Below are positions 10,300-20,720 of a stretch of DNA of 64,000 nucleotides, one piece after another; positions within the stretch are counted from its first letter, which is position 1; each line of letters begins with the position of its first letter. The position numbers and the translations under genes were made by a program. The notes under the pieces were generated by a model. That model was not told the DNA's origin, made no database searches, and saw nothing but the letters and a program-made list of their open reading frames with translations. Source of the DNA: Ditylenchus dipsaci (lineage: Eukaryota; Nematoda; Chromadorea; Rhabditida; Anguinidae). Location: positions 1 through 64,000 of the forward strand of contig SADC01001267.1 in the NCBI GenBank assembly GCA_004194705.1, in the 5' to 3' direction.

Positions 10300-12145
10300 A
10301 ATAAAATTAGTATGTGTCGCTGTTTTGTAAAAAAATATGAGGTGTGACCCCAACCAATAAGTACCATTTTTGGATCCGGTTTATTTTTTCTCAGACATTT
10401 TTATCAAAGATGTGACAGAAATTTTTACATTTTGCGGACCCCTAATACTAAAAATTTCTCCTCTTCAAAATGGGATATTAATTGGTTCGAATCCCCCTAG
10501 GAGCGAAATTAATTAAGAGCAGGAAAAATGCTGAAAAATCGTAAAGCAACGAAACAGATACGTTGACTTGCAGCCCTTGGTCGAGGTTAGGGTCGTGGTC
10601 ATCAGGACAAAAAGTTTAGAAAAAATATCAAATTTTGGTTAAACGAACGATAAACTTTTTAATTCTTCGTGATTTTCTATCGTGCAGACAATTTTTCACA
10701 AGTCAAAGAATTTATTTGAAGAAATGGAATATCAACCGTGGTCGATGTGATATCGACCTCGACTATGGAGTGTGAACAACATCGACCTCGAGATAGACCG
10801 TGCTCAACACTCATATCGACCTCGACTCAGGGATGAGATTTTTGCCCTTTTTGGGGGCAAATCGGGACTAAAAATAGTCCCTAAAAAGTCTCATTAATCC
10901 CGAAAAAGGACTATGGGACCAAGGGACTCACTCGATTTTGGAACATACCCTTTAGTTGAATCAGCTTCTTGGGCCAAGGCAAATTTTTTATATTTTTGCC
11001 ACCATTGTATGTGGCGTTTTTTGGACTTTAGTTATCCGGTTGTTTCCAATTTTCTGTTTCCAATTCGGTTGTTTTTTCCAGCCTGGGACTTTAGGGACTA
11101 TTTAGGGACTATTTTAGGGACTATTCCAGGGATCTAGGTGATCTAGGCGACTTTGGTCCCAAAATGGGACATAATCCCTTTTCGGGATATAGTCCCGTTA
11201 TGAAGTATAATATTTTTATGCTCAAAAAGAATTATTTGAGCTTTTTGTAACCTTACGCCGGCTATCTTTTCGGAACCCAACTTTTCAACTTCTGAGCTCT
11301 CTTTAAAGCACGAAACCGAAAATTGAGTTGGCTCTAAAAAATGTTTTTAAGTCTCTCAAAATCGAAGATGGTGGATTTCAGCCTGGATTTGGGTACATTT
11401 TCGTGTTCAAGTCTAATTTTCTGCCAATTTTTGTGAATTTATGCCGGTTTATTCGCGCTCAGGAAAACAAATATTAAAAAATTTCGAAGTTTGTTAGTGA
11501 GTTTTTGAATTTTAAAGGAGCATGATCGTGCCGATGGGGAGAAAAGGCGCGAACCAGCAGTTCTTTTCTTTCTCGATAAGTTTTTACATTCGATCTCGTC
11601 CAGATTTTTTAAGTTTTCTGTCTAGTTTTTAAAAGCAGTATAAGGTCATCTATATCAGATTTGACGCATTAAGAGTAAAAAATGGGACGATTCGAAAAAA
11701 TTCGAAAAAAACTGCTGGTTCGCGCCTTAACGCACGGGCATGCCCCTTTAACAGCACATTCAACTATCGGCCTGTTTCGGAAATTTTGAAAAGCCGTGAC
11801 GGGCTTTTTCAAGTAGTGATAAGCGTAAGTAAATATGCGAGAAATTACCCGGTACGAGTTGGATAGTCAAACAAACAAGGGCACTTGAAAAGTAGGCTAA
11901 ATACCCGTGTCATGGCTTTTCGCCAACCTTTTAGATCTCCAAGAATTTTTTTTAAATGAATTCTTTAAAAAAAACACTATTTGTAGTTGCGTAGTCAATC
12001 TGAAAAGGCGTGCAAAAGCCACTTCACCAAAAGATGCGATAATTCTTAACAAAAAAATGCTAGTGTTTACAGATTTCGGCCAAAACCGTTACTAAACTAT
12101 TTATTGGAAGCAGAATCCTAATTTACAACATCGTACAGCTTCAGC
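10300..12145. other. Gene-free stretch with two hairpin repeats
   Basis: About 10828-11205 is an inverted repeat built from GGGACTA/TAGTCCC words. About 11512-11752 is a TTAAAGGAGCATG hairpin whose arms carry AAGGCGCGAACCAGCAG and its complement, related to the one at 12970-13210. Between them is AT-rich DNA with CGACCTCGA words (10740-10830). No coding signal is seen. Confidence 0.6.
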
Positions 12146-12151
12146 TTTATT
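12146..12151 (-). terminator. Polyadenylation signal of NDUFB3
   Basis: AATAAA on the minus strand, about 20 bases after the NDUFB3 stop codon, in a good position for cleavage and polyadenylation. Confidence 0.6.
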
Positions 12152-12171
12152 ATTTGTTCGTTGTTTCTTCT

Positions 12172-12872
12172 TTAGTGCCCACCTCCCCAGCTAGTATGAC
12201 CATGCCTAAATCCAAGCTCATTTTACACTCTGCAACATAATGAATAAACTTACTTGAAGAAACTGTACCCTTCCTCAATCGAAATTAAGGTGACTGCTAC
12301 AGGGAATCCCCACTTAATGCCCGGTCTTATGACCTGAAAACACATTTTTTAGAAGCTCACAGAAAAGTTTTCTTACCGTCCAAAACCAGCTCAAGCTGGT
12401 TCTGTCCAGGCCACGCTTAGGATCGAACCTATAGCCCCAATTTCTGTAATATCAGATTTTCGGTTAATTTTACCACATAGACCACTCCAAAGTCAAGCTC
12501 AAAAACTCAAAGTTTACGAAAAACCCAACCTGATATGCGGATCTTTCAAGCCAAGACGGTCCAAACGCTTTCTGTACTCATTCAAATGCGGAAAGTTTGT
12601 GTTGTTGAAGGCGGAGTAGTGAGGAACTTCAAACCTGAAAACAATAAACGTAAGGTGAAAGTTGCATCGAAACCAAAACACATAAAGAATCTTAATTTAT
12701 AGTAGTAACTACGTCAGTTTCACTTATTTTGATTACCAAACATGGGTAACGAGCCCTCCAAAAATTCGATCCCCCTGATATCTTACTACCAATCATTTCG
12801 AAAAACATTAAGTTTTTGAAAAACAGAGCAAATAAAATGAACTCACGGCTCATGATGATGATGTCCACCCAT
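12172..12872 (-). CDS. NDUFB3: Complex I accessory subunit NDUFB3 (B12), five exons
   Basis: An accessory subunit of mitochondrial NADH:ubiquinone oxidoreductase, in the inner-membrane arm. Reading the minus strand, exons are 12872-12847, 12634-12530, 12443-12377, 12333-12254 and 12205-12172; phases join without error to about 103 residues, near the usual family length. The protein starts MGGHHHHEP, continues with FEVPHYSAF and YRKRLDRLGLKDPHIRNWG, the conserved tyrosine/Trp-rich block. A hydrophobic segment IKWGFPVAVTLISIEEGY (about residues 70-87) follows, and then a short His-rich tail HGHTSWGGGH. Four introns are short; the last is 48 bp. If that intron were unspliced a stop would occur straight after the FFK residues, so isoforms are conceivable. 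A TGCTTTTTAG motif about 50 bases upstream of the ATG may be a trans-splice or 5'UTR acceptor. Confidence 0.9.
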
Positions 12873-12969
12873 TTCACTCGCACTTGTAGTCCCCAAAGAA
12901 TATTTTTGACAGCGATCACCTAAAAAGCATCCGAATTAGTAAAGTGTAGCGTAAATACAGGATATTTTT

Positions 12970-13210
12970 TTAAAGGGGCATACTCGTGCCCGACACGGAG
13001 AAAAGGCGGGGACCAGCATATCTTTTTTTTCTCGGCAAACTTTTACATTTGTTTTTGTGTAGATTTTTTAAGTTTCTGCCTAATTTTTAAAAGTACCGTA
13101 AGGTCATCAATATCAGATTTGACGCTGAACGATTAAAAAATGGAACGATTCAAAAAAAAATTGCTGGTCCCCGCCTTAACTTTTTGAAACGCACGGGCAT
13201 GCCCCTTTAA
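12970..13210. repeat. TTAAAGGGGCATGC hairpin in NDUFB3 upstream region
   Basis: The left end TTAAAGGGGCAT and the right end ATGCCCCTTTAA form an inverted repeat. The arms carry GGCGGGGACCAGCA or its complement. It starts about 100 bp upstream of the NDUFB3 start codon, so it lies in or next to the promoter. It is related to 11512-11752, and to a half copy near 32160-32290. Confidence 0.75.
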
Positions 13211-14077
13211 ATTAAAACGGTTTTAGACTGTAAATTTTTTTTGTGTGAACACTTTTGGGAAGTTCGTGCTTGTTTGAAAGCTCTCACCTTGCCATTCAAG
13301 ACATATTTTTTGGGTTTTCAAGAAAAATTTTTTTTCTTTGTGAAAAAATTACTTTTGAGAGTGCGACTTTTTTGACATGTTGAGAGACATTTGTATCCCT
13401 TTAAACCATTAAAATTTTGATTTATTGTTCAGCAATAAAACAAAGTGTTTGCGCCATGTTGTAGCCAGGGTATTGCACAGGGTATAATTATTAATGAAAT
13501 TAATACCAAGTTTATACCCAAGAAGGTATTAAAAGTAGTGTTACTTTATACCCTGGGTGTTGTTGTATACTCAGGGTATACAATCATACCCTGGCCAATT
13601 TGAATTAACTTTTTAATTCTAACGCCGGATTCATGTTCAGCATGGTTGATTTGCTTGAAAAACCGCCCTTAAAATTTCAAATTCACCATCAAATTTCAAA
13701 TTCCACTCGAGACAAAAAATATTTGAATATCAACTTTTTTAATTTCAAATGTTTGTTGTCTTGAGCGGAATTGTACTTTTAGCAGTGAGTTTATTTAAAG
13801 GGCTGTAGGAACTTTCGCAACAAGACAATTTCGTAAGAGCGAATTTTCGTAAGAAACTTTTTCGTAACAGCGAATTTTCGTAACAAGCTTTTTCGTAACG
13901 CGGTTTTCAGTAACATTAGTGATATGTTAAGTAGCTTTTTTTGCTTTTTGATCCTCCTTTGATGTTTCTTATAGCTTCTGTGATGTTTTGACCAAAAATA
14001 GTCAAGAAAAAAATGAAACAGTCAGAGGGTGGAATCGAACCACTGGTGAAAAAAATTCATCCCATCAACTTACCTAC

Positions 14078-14252
14078 TGTTGTATCCTTTGTTAGCTTGA
14101 GAGAGAGAGACGATAGCACACGACTTCTTAATAGCTTTATTCGGACACCAACTGATCTGAACACAGACGTTCAGACCTTTATATACTACAAGAGTAACAG
14201 ACACGTTTAAATCACTACGAGACAAATGGTGATTTAAACACAGTATACAACA
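14078..14252 (-). repeat. 3' LTR of the gag-only element
   Basis: 175 bp, TG...CA ends, same as the copy at 16229-16403. On the minus strand it is the downstream LTR. The gag frame runs into it, so the last residues and the stop codon are LTR-encoded. Confidence 0.9.
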
Positions 14253-16089
14253 CCTTCCCCCGTACAATGGGTTGGGTGGACAGAGATTCTGAAGAATAGG
14301 AGATTTCTTTCTTCCTTGCAGCATTGGAGCTTGGATCTGGCCGAGGAACTTGGACTGTCGCAGATTGGCACTTGAGGCTTCTTTGACCGCTCCCTATACC
14401 GACCATTGGCTGCGGAATCTCTGCTGTGACTGTAGACGAGAGAGCTGAGCACGATGATCCATTCCCATTCCTTGAAGCGGAGCTGACTGGGAAGACACTT
14501 GCTTGCAGGCGAGACTGATGAGCATAATGACGCGTCCACTCCTTCCCTTGATTGAAGACTGGAAGCGGAGCTGTTTCGGAGACGACATTTGCTGGAAGAT
14601 GAGTTGCTTTGCTGGTCACTTTCTTCTTGGCAGGCTGCACTTGAGAAGAGGACGGCAACTGAGAGCTTGGAAGACGACCAAAGAGCTTGGAACGCTTTGT
14701 ACTTGACTTGCGATGAGAGCAGTTGCTTTTCCAGTGCATGAGTCCACAGATTGAGCACGGCGACGAAGGCTTGCTGCTGCGACCACTGGAAGGCTGCTGA
14801 GGGTCCTGGCTACCAGTTGAGCTGAGCTGTAGCAGGTTGATTCCCTTTGACTGACGGAACTGAGAAGGCTGGTGCTTTTCCTTTGATCGCTGCTGATTGA
14901 GAGGCATGTCCAAAAATCCTAGTGCGTTGAGCGCATTGATCCCTAGGAGGTTGATTGAACCATGCTGAGCCACCACAAAAGCTTGCTTGACTGAGCGACC
15001 ATTGGCAGAGAAAGAAGCGATACCATCACCGATGAACTTGCAGCTTGACCCATTGTAGAGACGACCCTGCCATTTGCTTCGATAGATTGGAGGCCGACCA
15101 ATTGCTAGGTAGGTTTCCTCATTGATTGCTGTAACTTCTGACCCAGTGTCAAGAGTGAAGAGGACAAACCGGCCATTGACTTGCACTTGCTTCTTGATGA
15201 GCTGAGGCTTCTTACCCAACTGTTGAACTTGCACTGATTGCATTTGAAGGCAGTTGACCCCATAGCTTGATTGATTCGAAGACTTGACTTGCTTCTGGAA
15301 CTTCTTCTTAGGCTGGCGGAACTGCTGAATGGCGTCACACTGCTTGCTCAGGTGACCAATTTTACCGCACTTGTGGCATTCAGCATTCTTGGAGCGGCAA
15401 TCATCTGACCAATGCATTTGACCACAGCGAAAGCAGGCACTTGACGGAACTGAAGCTTTGCTGACTTGATTGATGAACGGGCTGGAGGAAGGCTGCTGAC
15501 TTCTTTCCAGATGCTTTGCTTCAGCGATTGTTGACAGGTAGCTGGCAGCTTCTTCCACAATTTCTTCGAACTTGACTGCATCTCCCTTTTCGTTGATTCG
15601 ATGGAGAAGGCGGGTTCGGATAGCTGCATCTTGATTTGACTTGAGTCCTAGCAGCAGAAGAAGGCAATTGAACTCTTCCTCTTTGAGAGAGCTGAATTTG
15701 AACAAGCGGAGCTGACCCTTGAGACGGTTGACGTAGTGGCGGAATTCTTCCCCATCATCTTTGACCAGACGCAGGCATTCGAAGCGATCCACCACCAGCG
15801 AGCGAGAATGAGCGAATAATTTTAAGAGACCACTAACCGTTTCCTCCATATTGTAGTCGGTCACATCCTTAGGCAGGCAGCTCTTGGAGTACTCGGCGAA
15901 GGCTTCGGCAGAGAGCTTGGTCATTAGCAGCTTCACTTTTGTTGGTTCCACCATATTCGGAGCAGTGCAATCAAGAGAGAACTGGAACCGCTGCATCCAA
16001 TTTTGGAACTTGTTCGGATCACTGTCATCAGCGCTGAAGACTTCCATGTCTGGCAATTGAGGCAATGTAGAGATTGAAGGAGCAGGCAT
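14215..16089 (-). CDS. Retrotransposon gag with CCHC knuckles and protease
   Basis: 624 residues from the ATG at 16089. Residues about 20-190 form a helical capsid-like domain. Two zinc knuckles follow at about 219-231 (C-x2-C-x3-H-x4-C) and 238-251 (C-x2-C-x4-H-x4-C). A retropepsin motif with DTGS at about 314-317 and a later LLGINAL block near 381-387 completes the protease; a third knuckle-like CSICGLMH lies near 443. The C-terminal third is rich in Ser, Gln and Lys, with no polymerase. Another open stretch beginning MDVDQL at 16214, only 14 bases inside the LTR, leads into this frame with a one-base break near 16095, so the natural start may be there. Viral-type particle assembly is inferred from the domains only. 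Confidence 0.9.
   Translation of the reverse strand: MPAPSISTLPQLPDMEVFSADDSDPNKFQNWMQRFQFSLDCTAPNMVEPTKVKLLMTKLSAEAFAEYSKSCLPKDVTDYNMEETVSGLLKLFAHSRSLVVDRFECLRLVKDDGEEFRHYVNRLKGQLRLFKFSSLKEEEFNCLLLLLGLKSNQDAAIRTRLLHRINEKGDAVKFEEIVEEAASYLSTIAEAKHLERSQQPSSSPFINQVSKASVPSSACFRCGQMHWSDDCRSKNAECHKCGKIGHLSKQCDAIQQFRQPKKKFQKQVKSSNQSSYGVNCLQMQSVQVQQLGKKPQLIKKQVQVNGRFVLFTLDTGSEVTAINEETYLAIGRPPIYRSKWQGRLYNGSSCKFIGDGIASFSANGRSVKQAFVVAQHGSINLLGINALNALGFLDMPLNQQRSKEKHQPSQFRQSKGINLLQLSSTGSQDPQQPSSGRSSKPSSPCSICGLMHWKSNCSHRKSSTKRSKLFGRLPSSQLPSSSQVQPAKKKVTSKATHLPANVVSETAPLPVFNQGKEWTRHYAHQSRLQASVFPVSSASRNGNGSSCSALSSTVTAEIPQPMVGIGSGQRSLKCQSATVQVPRPDPSSNAARKKEISYSSESLSTQPIVRGKVLYTVFKSPFVS
14253..14263 (-). other. 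Polypurine tract next to the 3' LTR
   Basis: On the minus strand ACGGGGGAAGG immediately precedes the 3' LTR, the standard place for plus-strand priming of reverse transcription. It supports the orientation given to the element. Confidence 0.75.
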
Positions 16090-16228
16090 AGCATTGTCCC
16101 ATCACCACGATTTTGCTGCTGAAGAAGAGCCACCAATTGAGTGATTGAAGCTTGTTGTTGCGCCATAGCTGATGATTGCTGTTCCACCATATTTCTGAGC
16201 TGGTCCACATCCATTGCGACTGCGCTAA

Positions 16229-16403
16229 TGTTGTATCCTTTGTTAGCTTGAGAGAGAGAGACGATAGCACACGACTTCTTAATAGCTTTATTCGGACACC
16301 AACTGATCTGAACACAGACGTTCAGACCTTTATATACTACAAGAGTAACAGACACGTTTAAATCACTACGAGACAAATGGTGATTTAAACACAGTATACA
16401 ACA
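16229..16403 (-). repeat. 5' LTR of the gag-only element
   Basis: Matches the other LTR over its 175 bp. On the minus strand the 14 bases after it (TTAGCGCAGTCGCA) lead straight to an ATG. I cannot match them to a tRNA 3' end, so the primer binding site is unidentified. Confidence 0.9.
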
Positions 16404-17555
16404 CCTACTGCACCATACATGCCACTAATGCGAAATAGCTATGTGTAGTATATAATATATGAATTCTAGCTCGGAGTTTTTCACCATGCTTTTGGGTATT
16501 TCTGCTGGTCTCCTGACGGATGAAAAATCGGGGGGTCAACTAATTATCAAAATTTTCAGTCATATAACCTATGCTTACCAACTTTTGTGCTCATACAGTT
16601 AACAGTCATATAATTAACTATTCGAAGTGTCAAACAGTGACAGAAAGGCCAAAACTAATGAATCAGATGAAATCCTGAATTAGAAAAATTAATTAAAAGT
16701 GAAAAAAATTTCGATTATTACCTCTTACGAAAGAAATTCGTTACGAAAATTTGCTGTTACGAAAAAGTTTCTTACGAAAATCCGCTCTTACGAAAATCTT
16801 TCTTACGAATTTTCGCTGTTACGAAAAGGTTTCTTACGAAAATGTTTCTTACGAAAGTTCGCTCTTACGAAAGTTCGCTCTTACGAAATTGTCTTGTTAC
16901 GAAAATTCCTACAGCCATTTCAAGCGCAGTTTTCTGAGTAAACCAACCAACCTAAACATGAATCCACTGTCAAAATTAAGGGGTGTACTTTATAGACTTG
17001 AGGTTGCACTACAATTTCTCTAACTGTTGCTTTGTTAAGGATACCATCAATGTTGATGATAGATTCATGATCACCGTAGTTGATTTACTTTGAAAACTGC
17101 GCTTAAATGGTGAAATCACTGCTGAAAGTCCAATTCCGCTCAAGACAACAAACGTTAGAAACTCAAAAAGGTCGATGTTCAAATATTTTTATCTGGAGCG
17201 GAATTTAAAATTTGATGGTTAGCTTCAAGGGCAATTTTTAAGGGCAATTTTTCAAGCAAATCAACCATGCTGAACATGAATGAGACGTTAGTATTAAAAA
17301 TTTGCTTCAAATTGGCCAAAGTATGATTCTATACCCTGAGTATAAATAATACCCAGGGTATAAAGGTATTGACTTATACTTTATACCCAGGGTATAAAAC
17401 TAATATTCACTTACTATTTTTACACCAAATATTATTTAGTTATAACTTTAATTTAAAATTATAAAACGACTAGACGAACAGGCGCCATCTGGCGCCTAAC
17501 ACAATGTTTTTTTCGATCAAAAAAACCACTACCCGGGTATCTCTATCTGGGTACC

Positions 17556-18544
17556 CGGCGCTACTGGCTTATACCCCCCCCCCCCGCCAAAACAGCTACT
17601 TTCTTATACCCCCCCCCCCCAATCCTCGGACCTACTGGCTTATACTACCCCCCCCCCCAAAATCAAGATTTTTAGGAGTGGTCAAAACATATTTTTAAGC
17701 AATAATTCGCCATAAAAGGTCCAGAAAAGCAATTAAAATAGGGTTCAAGGGCTCTATTGGGAGGGGAAGGGACAAAACAGGAGCCACTTCTATAGTGCCT
17801 ATAAGTACCAAAGAGTATTAATTCTCTTAGCATTGAAGTCACTTTCAAACCAAGCCACTTGTGGTGCACGTAAAAGTATAAGGACTCGAAATGATCGGAC
17901 CGATCAGCCGGGTGGATCCTGATGGTTGTCCTTTAACTTTTGGATGGCTGAGCCTCTGGCTCGTATCCCCAGGCCTGAAGAGGAGGGAAACCCTTTTCGG
18001 TCGCAAAATCAAAGATGTTGAACATAGTTTTGAATACTGGGGCCTACCGCATAAATAACTCTGGTATGCATGTTTTTTCATGCATCCAGAGTCGCTTTCG
18101 AGTGATTTGTGTCTAAGGTATGTGGGGGTGCGCATCTCAACTCCAAGCCCCCAAGCCCCCTGCGCCCCCGAAGGGGCGCAGGGGGCTTGAGAGTTAGAGA
18201 TGCGCGCACGCACTTACCTTAGACATGATTCCGAGAAGTACACTTGATCATAAAATGCATATAGAGTCTATTTTTGCCACGGCTCGAGTTGAAAAACATG
18301 GTAAAGCAGCTAAAAAAAAGTGGCCCCTGTATTATTCCCTTCCCATCCCAATACAGCCCATATTCCCTTTTTAACTGCTTTTCTGGTCTCTTTATGGCAA
18401 AATTATTGCATAAAAATGGTTTTTATACACTCCAAAAAGTCGGTTTTTGGGGGGGGGTATATGACAGTAGGTCCGATTTTTCGGGGGGGGGGGGGGGGTA
18501 TAAGAAAGTAGCTTTTTGGGGGGGGCGTATAAGCCAGTAGCGTC
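17556..18544 (+). mobile_element. 989-bp MITE-like element with 8-bp duplication, copy A
   Basis: GGGTACCC flanks both ends. The terminal repeats are G(G/A)CGCTACTGGCTTATAC followed by long C or G tracts. The interior contains a hairpin around 18060-18235 (CAAGCCCC/GGGGCTTG) and CCGATCAGCCGGGTGGATCC. It encodes no credible protein. The 8-bp duplication suggests hAT mobilisation. A second copy lies inverted at 22549-23462. Confidence 0.85.
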
Positions 18545-19028
18545 GGGTACCCTTATTTGGGTACTCTTTTCTGGGTACCTCCATTTGGCACCTTTATCTA
18601 TGTACCGCTACCTGGGTAACTTCATCCAGGTAGAACGACCTACCGTATTTCCTCTAATTAACGCCCCCTCCCTGATTCACAATTGTGTTTTGGCTTTGTG
18701 TTTGATATAAGTGGTTAAAAAGTGTTTCAAAAGCACGATTAAAATTCTTACCACAGGCGATGATCGTGAAAGGTATAAAAAGGTAACCGTATATTCTCTA
18801 TTAAAGGTCTCGGGGCTTGATTATTAAACCCTAGAAAGGTCGGGAAGAATTTGGGTCGATTTTGATATTTTGTGTGCTCAACCAAAATCTGAAAAGTGAA
18901 TTAGGTGAACTCGTGCTAACTAAGAAAACGCGAAAAAAAACATAATTGCAAAATTATTTTTCTGGCCAAGATAGTAGTTCCTGAGGGGAGACTTTATTAG
19001 AGAGAGCGCCTTTGAAAGAGTATAGGGT
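18545..19028. other. No gene; half copy of CCGTATTTCCTCTAAT MITE
   Basis: TACCGTATTTCCTCTAATTA occurs at 18643-18662 and a related CCGTATATTCTCTATTAAAG near 18788. Neither has a paired right end nearby. The remaining bases are AT-rich and unassigned. Confidence 0.5.
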
Positions 19029-19326
19029 GACTGACATTCGACTCGCTACAACTGGTGACTCGCTACAGCGACTCGCTACAGCGACTCGCTACAATTGAGA
19101 CTCGCTACGCTAAATCGGGTTTTCAATATCACACTGCGATTTTTTTACCTAAAACCCGAATCCCGAAGTAAGTATTCTTTGGAAGGTGGATATCACCTGG
19201 CTGGCCTAAGAAAAGTAAAGTTAATCAAAGCGAATTGGTCCACACACGAATTGATACACACATTTAAAATTTGTGCACTTTTAAAAATTGTGCTGGAATT
19301 TAAGTTTTTAGTCTGACGAACCAAAC

Positions 19327-20262
19327 CAAGTGGTCGTCCACTTGGAGCAAAAAAAAATGGCGCTACCCAGTTTCTATAATTAGATGTTATAATAAAGTAC
19401 TGTTTCTTAAAAGTCAAAGTTCTCCAAAAAATCAGTTCGCCAAAACAAGTTTCAACAAAGCGCATATTCGACAATAAACATTTCGCAAACAAATGTTTTG
19501 CTAAACAAACAGTTTCTTTAAAATCAGAGTTTTCAAAGTACAAATTCTTGTACAAAAATCAATGTACCCTATTCAAAATCGTGTCCTGAACACGGTTTGT
19601 TGAGACCAAAATGCTGTTTTAACCAGCTGGAATCTCAATACCGTGGGTAGTTACCCCTTCCAAGGTGGTCGACCTTTAATTTTTATGGATTGTTCTGAAT
19701 AGGCAAACAAATTTTGATATCTTTATTACAAGTCAGTGCTTAGAACGATTTGTAACGAGCACAATCTTGCTTTGACTTAATTGCACCCTTAAAACTAAGG
19801 TAGTCCCCTATGCTCCAGGCTGACGTCCAGCTGGACAACTTGAGTACAGTTTGAAAAGTTCTAAGGCTGAGCTTAGAAAATAGGTTTTATACCCGACAAA
19901 GGGATTAACCGCTTCGCGGTCAAGACCAGCACACTCCAAAATGTGTCCATAATGTGTGAGTGAGGGTGAAAGACAGACTGAGAGTAAATTTTTTTACTAT
20001 TTTGGGTTCCAAAACCTGTTTTCTGGATTGATTCGGGCATGCTGAAGATGGTTTGATAGGGTTTATTCTGTAGGGTATATTTTGAGCATTGATAAAATCC
20101 AGTTTTGGTGAAATCAATTATTTCCTAATGCTCAAAAATTTCATACAAAACCTCATTTTACTATTATCAAACCATCTTCAGCATGCCCGAATTAGTTCAG
20201 AAAACAGGTTTTGGAACATGAAAAACGTAAAAAAATTTTTTGCTCTAAGTGGACGACCACTT
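19327..20262. repeat. CCAAGTGGTCGTCCACTTGG MITE, composite copy
   Basis: The left terminal palindrome is at about 19327-19346 and a right one at about 20247-20262. GCATGCTGAAGATGGTTTGA and its complement lie inside at 20036-20185. The span is larger than the 310-bp typical copy, so it is probably interrupted by other DNA. It is nested in the 19029-21870 element. Confidence 0.65.
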
Positions 20263-20410
20263 GGTTTTGTTGTACACAGGTAGTCGTATCCAGGTTAGAG
20301 CACTCAGATAGTACTGTACTGGTACCTGAGTTGTAATATTTTCGTGTTGAAAAGAAATTTTAAAATTTTTTTCTAGATCCAACCTCAGTTCTACTGGACA
20401 ATCCATGCAC

Positions 20411-20720
20411 CAACTAAACCAAGTGGTCGTCCACTCGGATCAATTTTTTTATCGTTTTTCATGTACCTAAACCTGTTTTCTAGACTAATTCGGGCATGCT
20501 GAAGATGGTTTAATAATAGTAAAATGAGGTTTTGTATGGTTTTGTAGGTGAGAAATGATTGATTTTACCAAAAGTTGATTTCAGCAAAACTCAAAAAATA
20601 CCATACAAAACCTCATTTTACTATTATCAAACCATTTTCAGCATACTCGAATTAGTCCAGAAAACAGGTTTTGGAACATGAAAAACGTAAAATTTTTTTG
20701 CTCCAAGTGGACGACCACTT
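20411..20720. repeat. CCAAGTGGTCGTCCACTTGG MITE, copy 3
   Basis: About 310 bp with the family's terminal palindromes (one base different at the left) and paired GCATGCTGAAGATGG/CCATTTTCAGCATGC arms. A further right end of the family is at about 21390-21412. Confidence 0.8.

Larger units (their letters stand above)
14078..16403 (-). mobile_element. Gag-protease-only LTR retrotransposon, young
   Basis: Two 175-bp direct repeats, identical by eye, begin TGTTGTATCC and end TATACAACA. CCTAC occurs immediately outside both ends as a 5-bp target duplication. The sole long frame (minus strand) encodes a gag-like region, zinc knuckles and an aspartic protease motif. There is no room for, and no sign of, reverse transcriptase, RNase H or integrase in the roughly 2.0-kb interior. 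This is a compact non-autonomous element needing a partner polymerase. The protease suggests Ty3/Gypsy or Bel/Pao relatives. Confidence 0.92.
13801..16916. mobile_element. TIR element with TTACGAAA arrays, hosting an LTR element
   Basis: Both ends read GGCTGTAGGAA followed by TTTCG, AACAAGACAATTTCGTAAGA and then tandem CGTAAGA/CTTACGAAA words (13805-13915 left, 16715-16905 right, inverted). Flanks are ATTTAAAG and ATTTCAAG, a probable 8-bp target duplication with one mismatch. Without the 2.3-kb LTR element the interior is small and non-coding, so it is non-autonomous. Confidence 0.75.
13466..17400. mobile_element. Outermost inverted-repeat element with TACCCTGG arrays
   Basis: Left (13466-13600) and right (17310-17400) flanks are dense in TATACCCTGGG-type words in opposite orientation. 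Inside them, 13600-13797 is the reverse complement of about 17100-17300, sharing CAGCATGGTTGATTTGCTTG and CTTGAGCGGAATT-like blocks. These arms enclose the 13801-16916 element, which encloses the LTR element. Exact ends and target duplication are not resolved. Confidence 0.6.
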
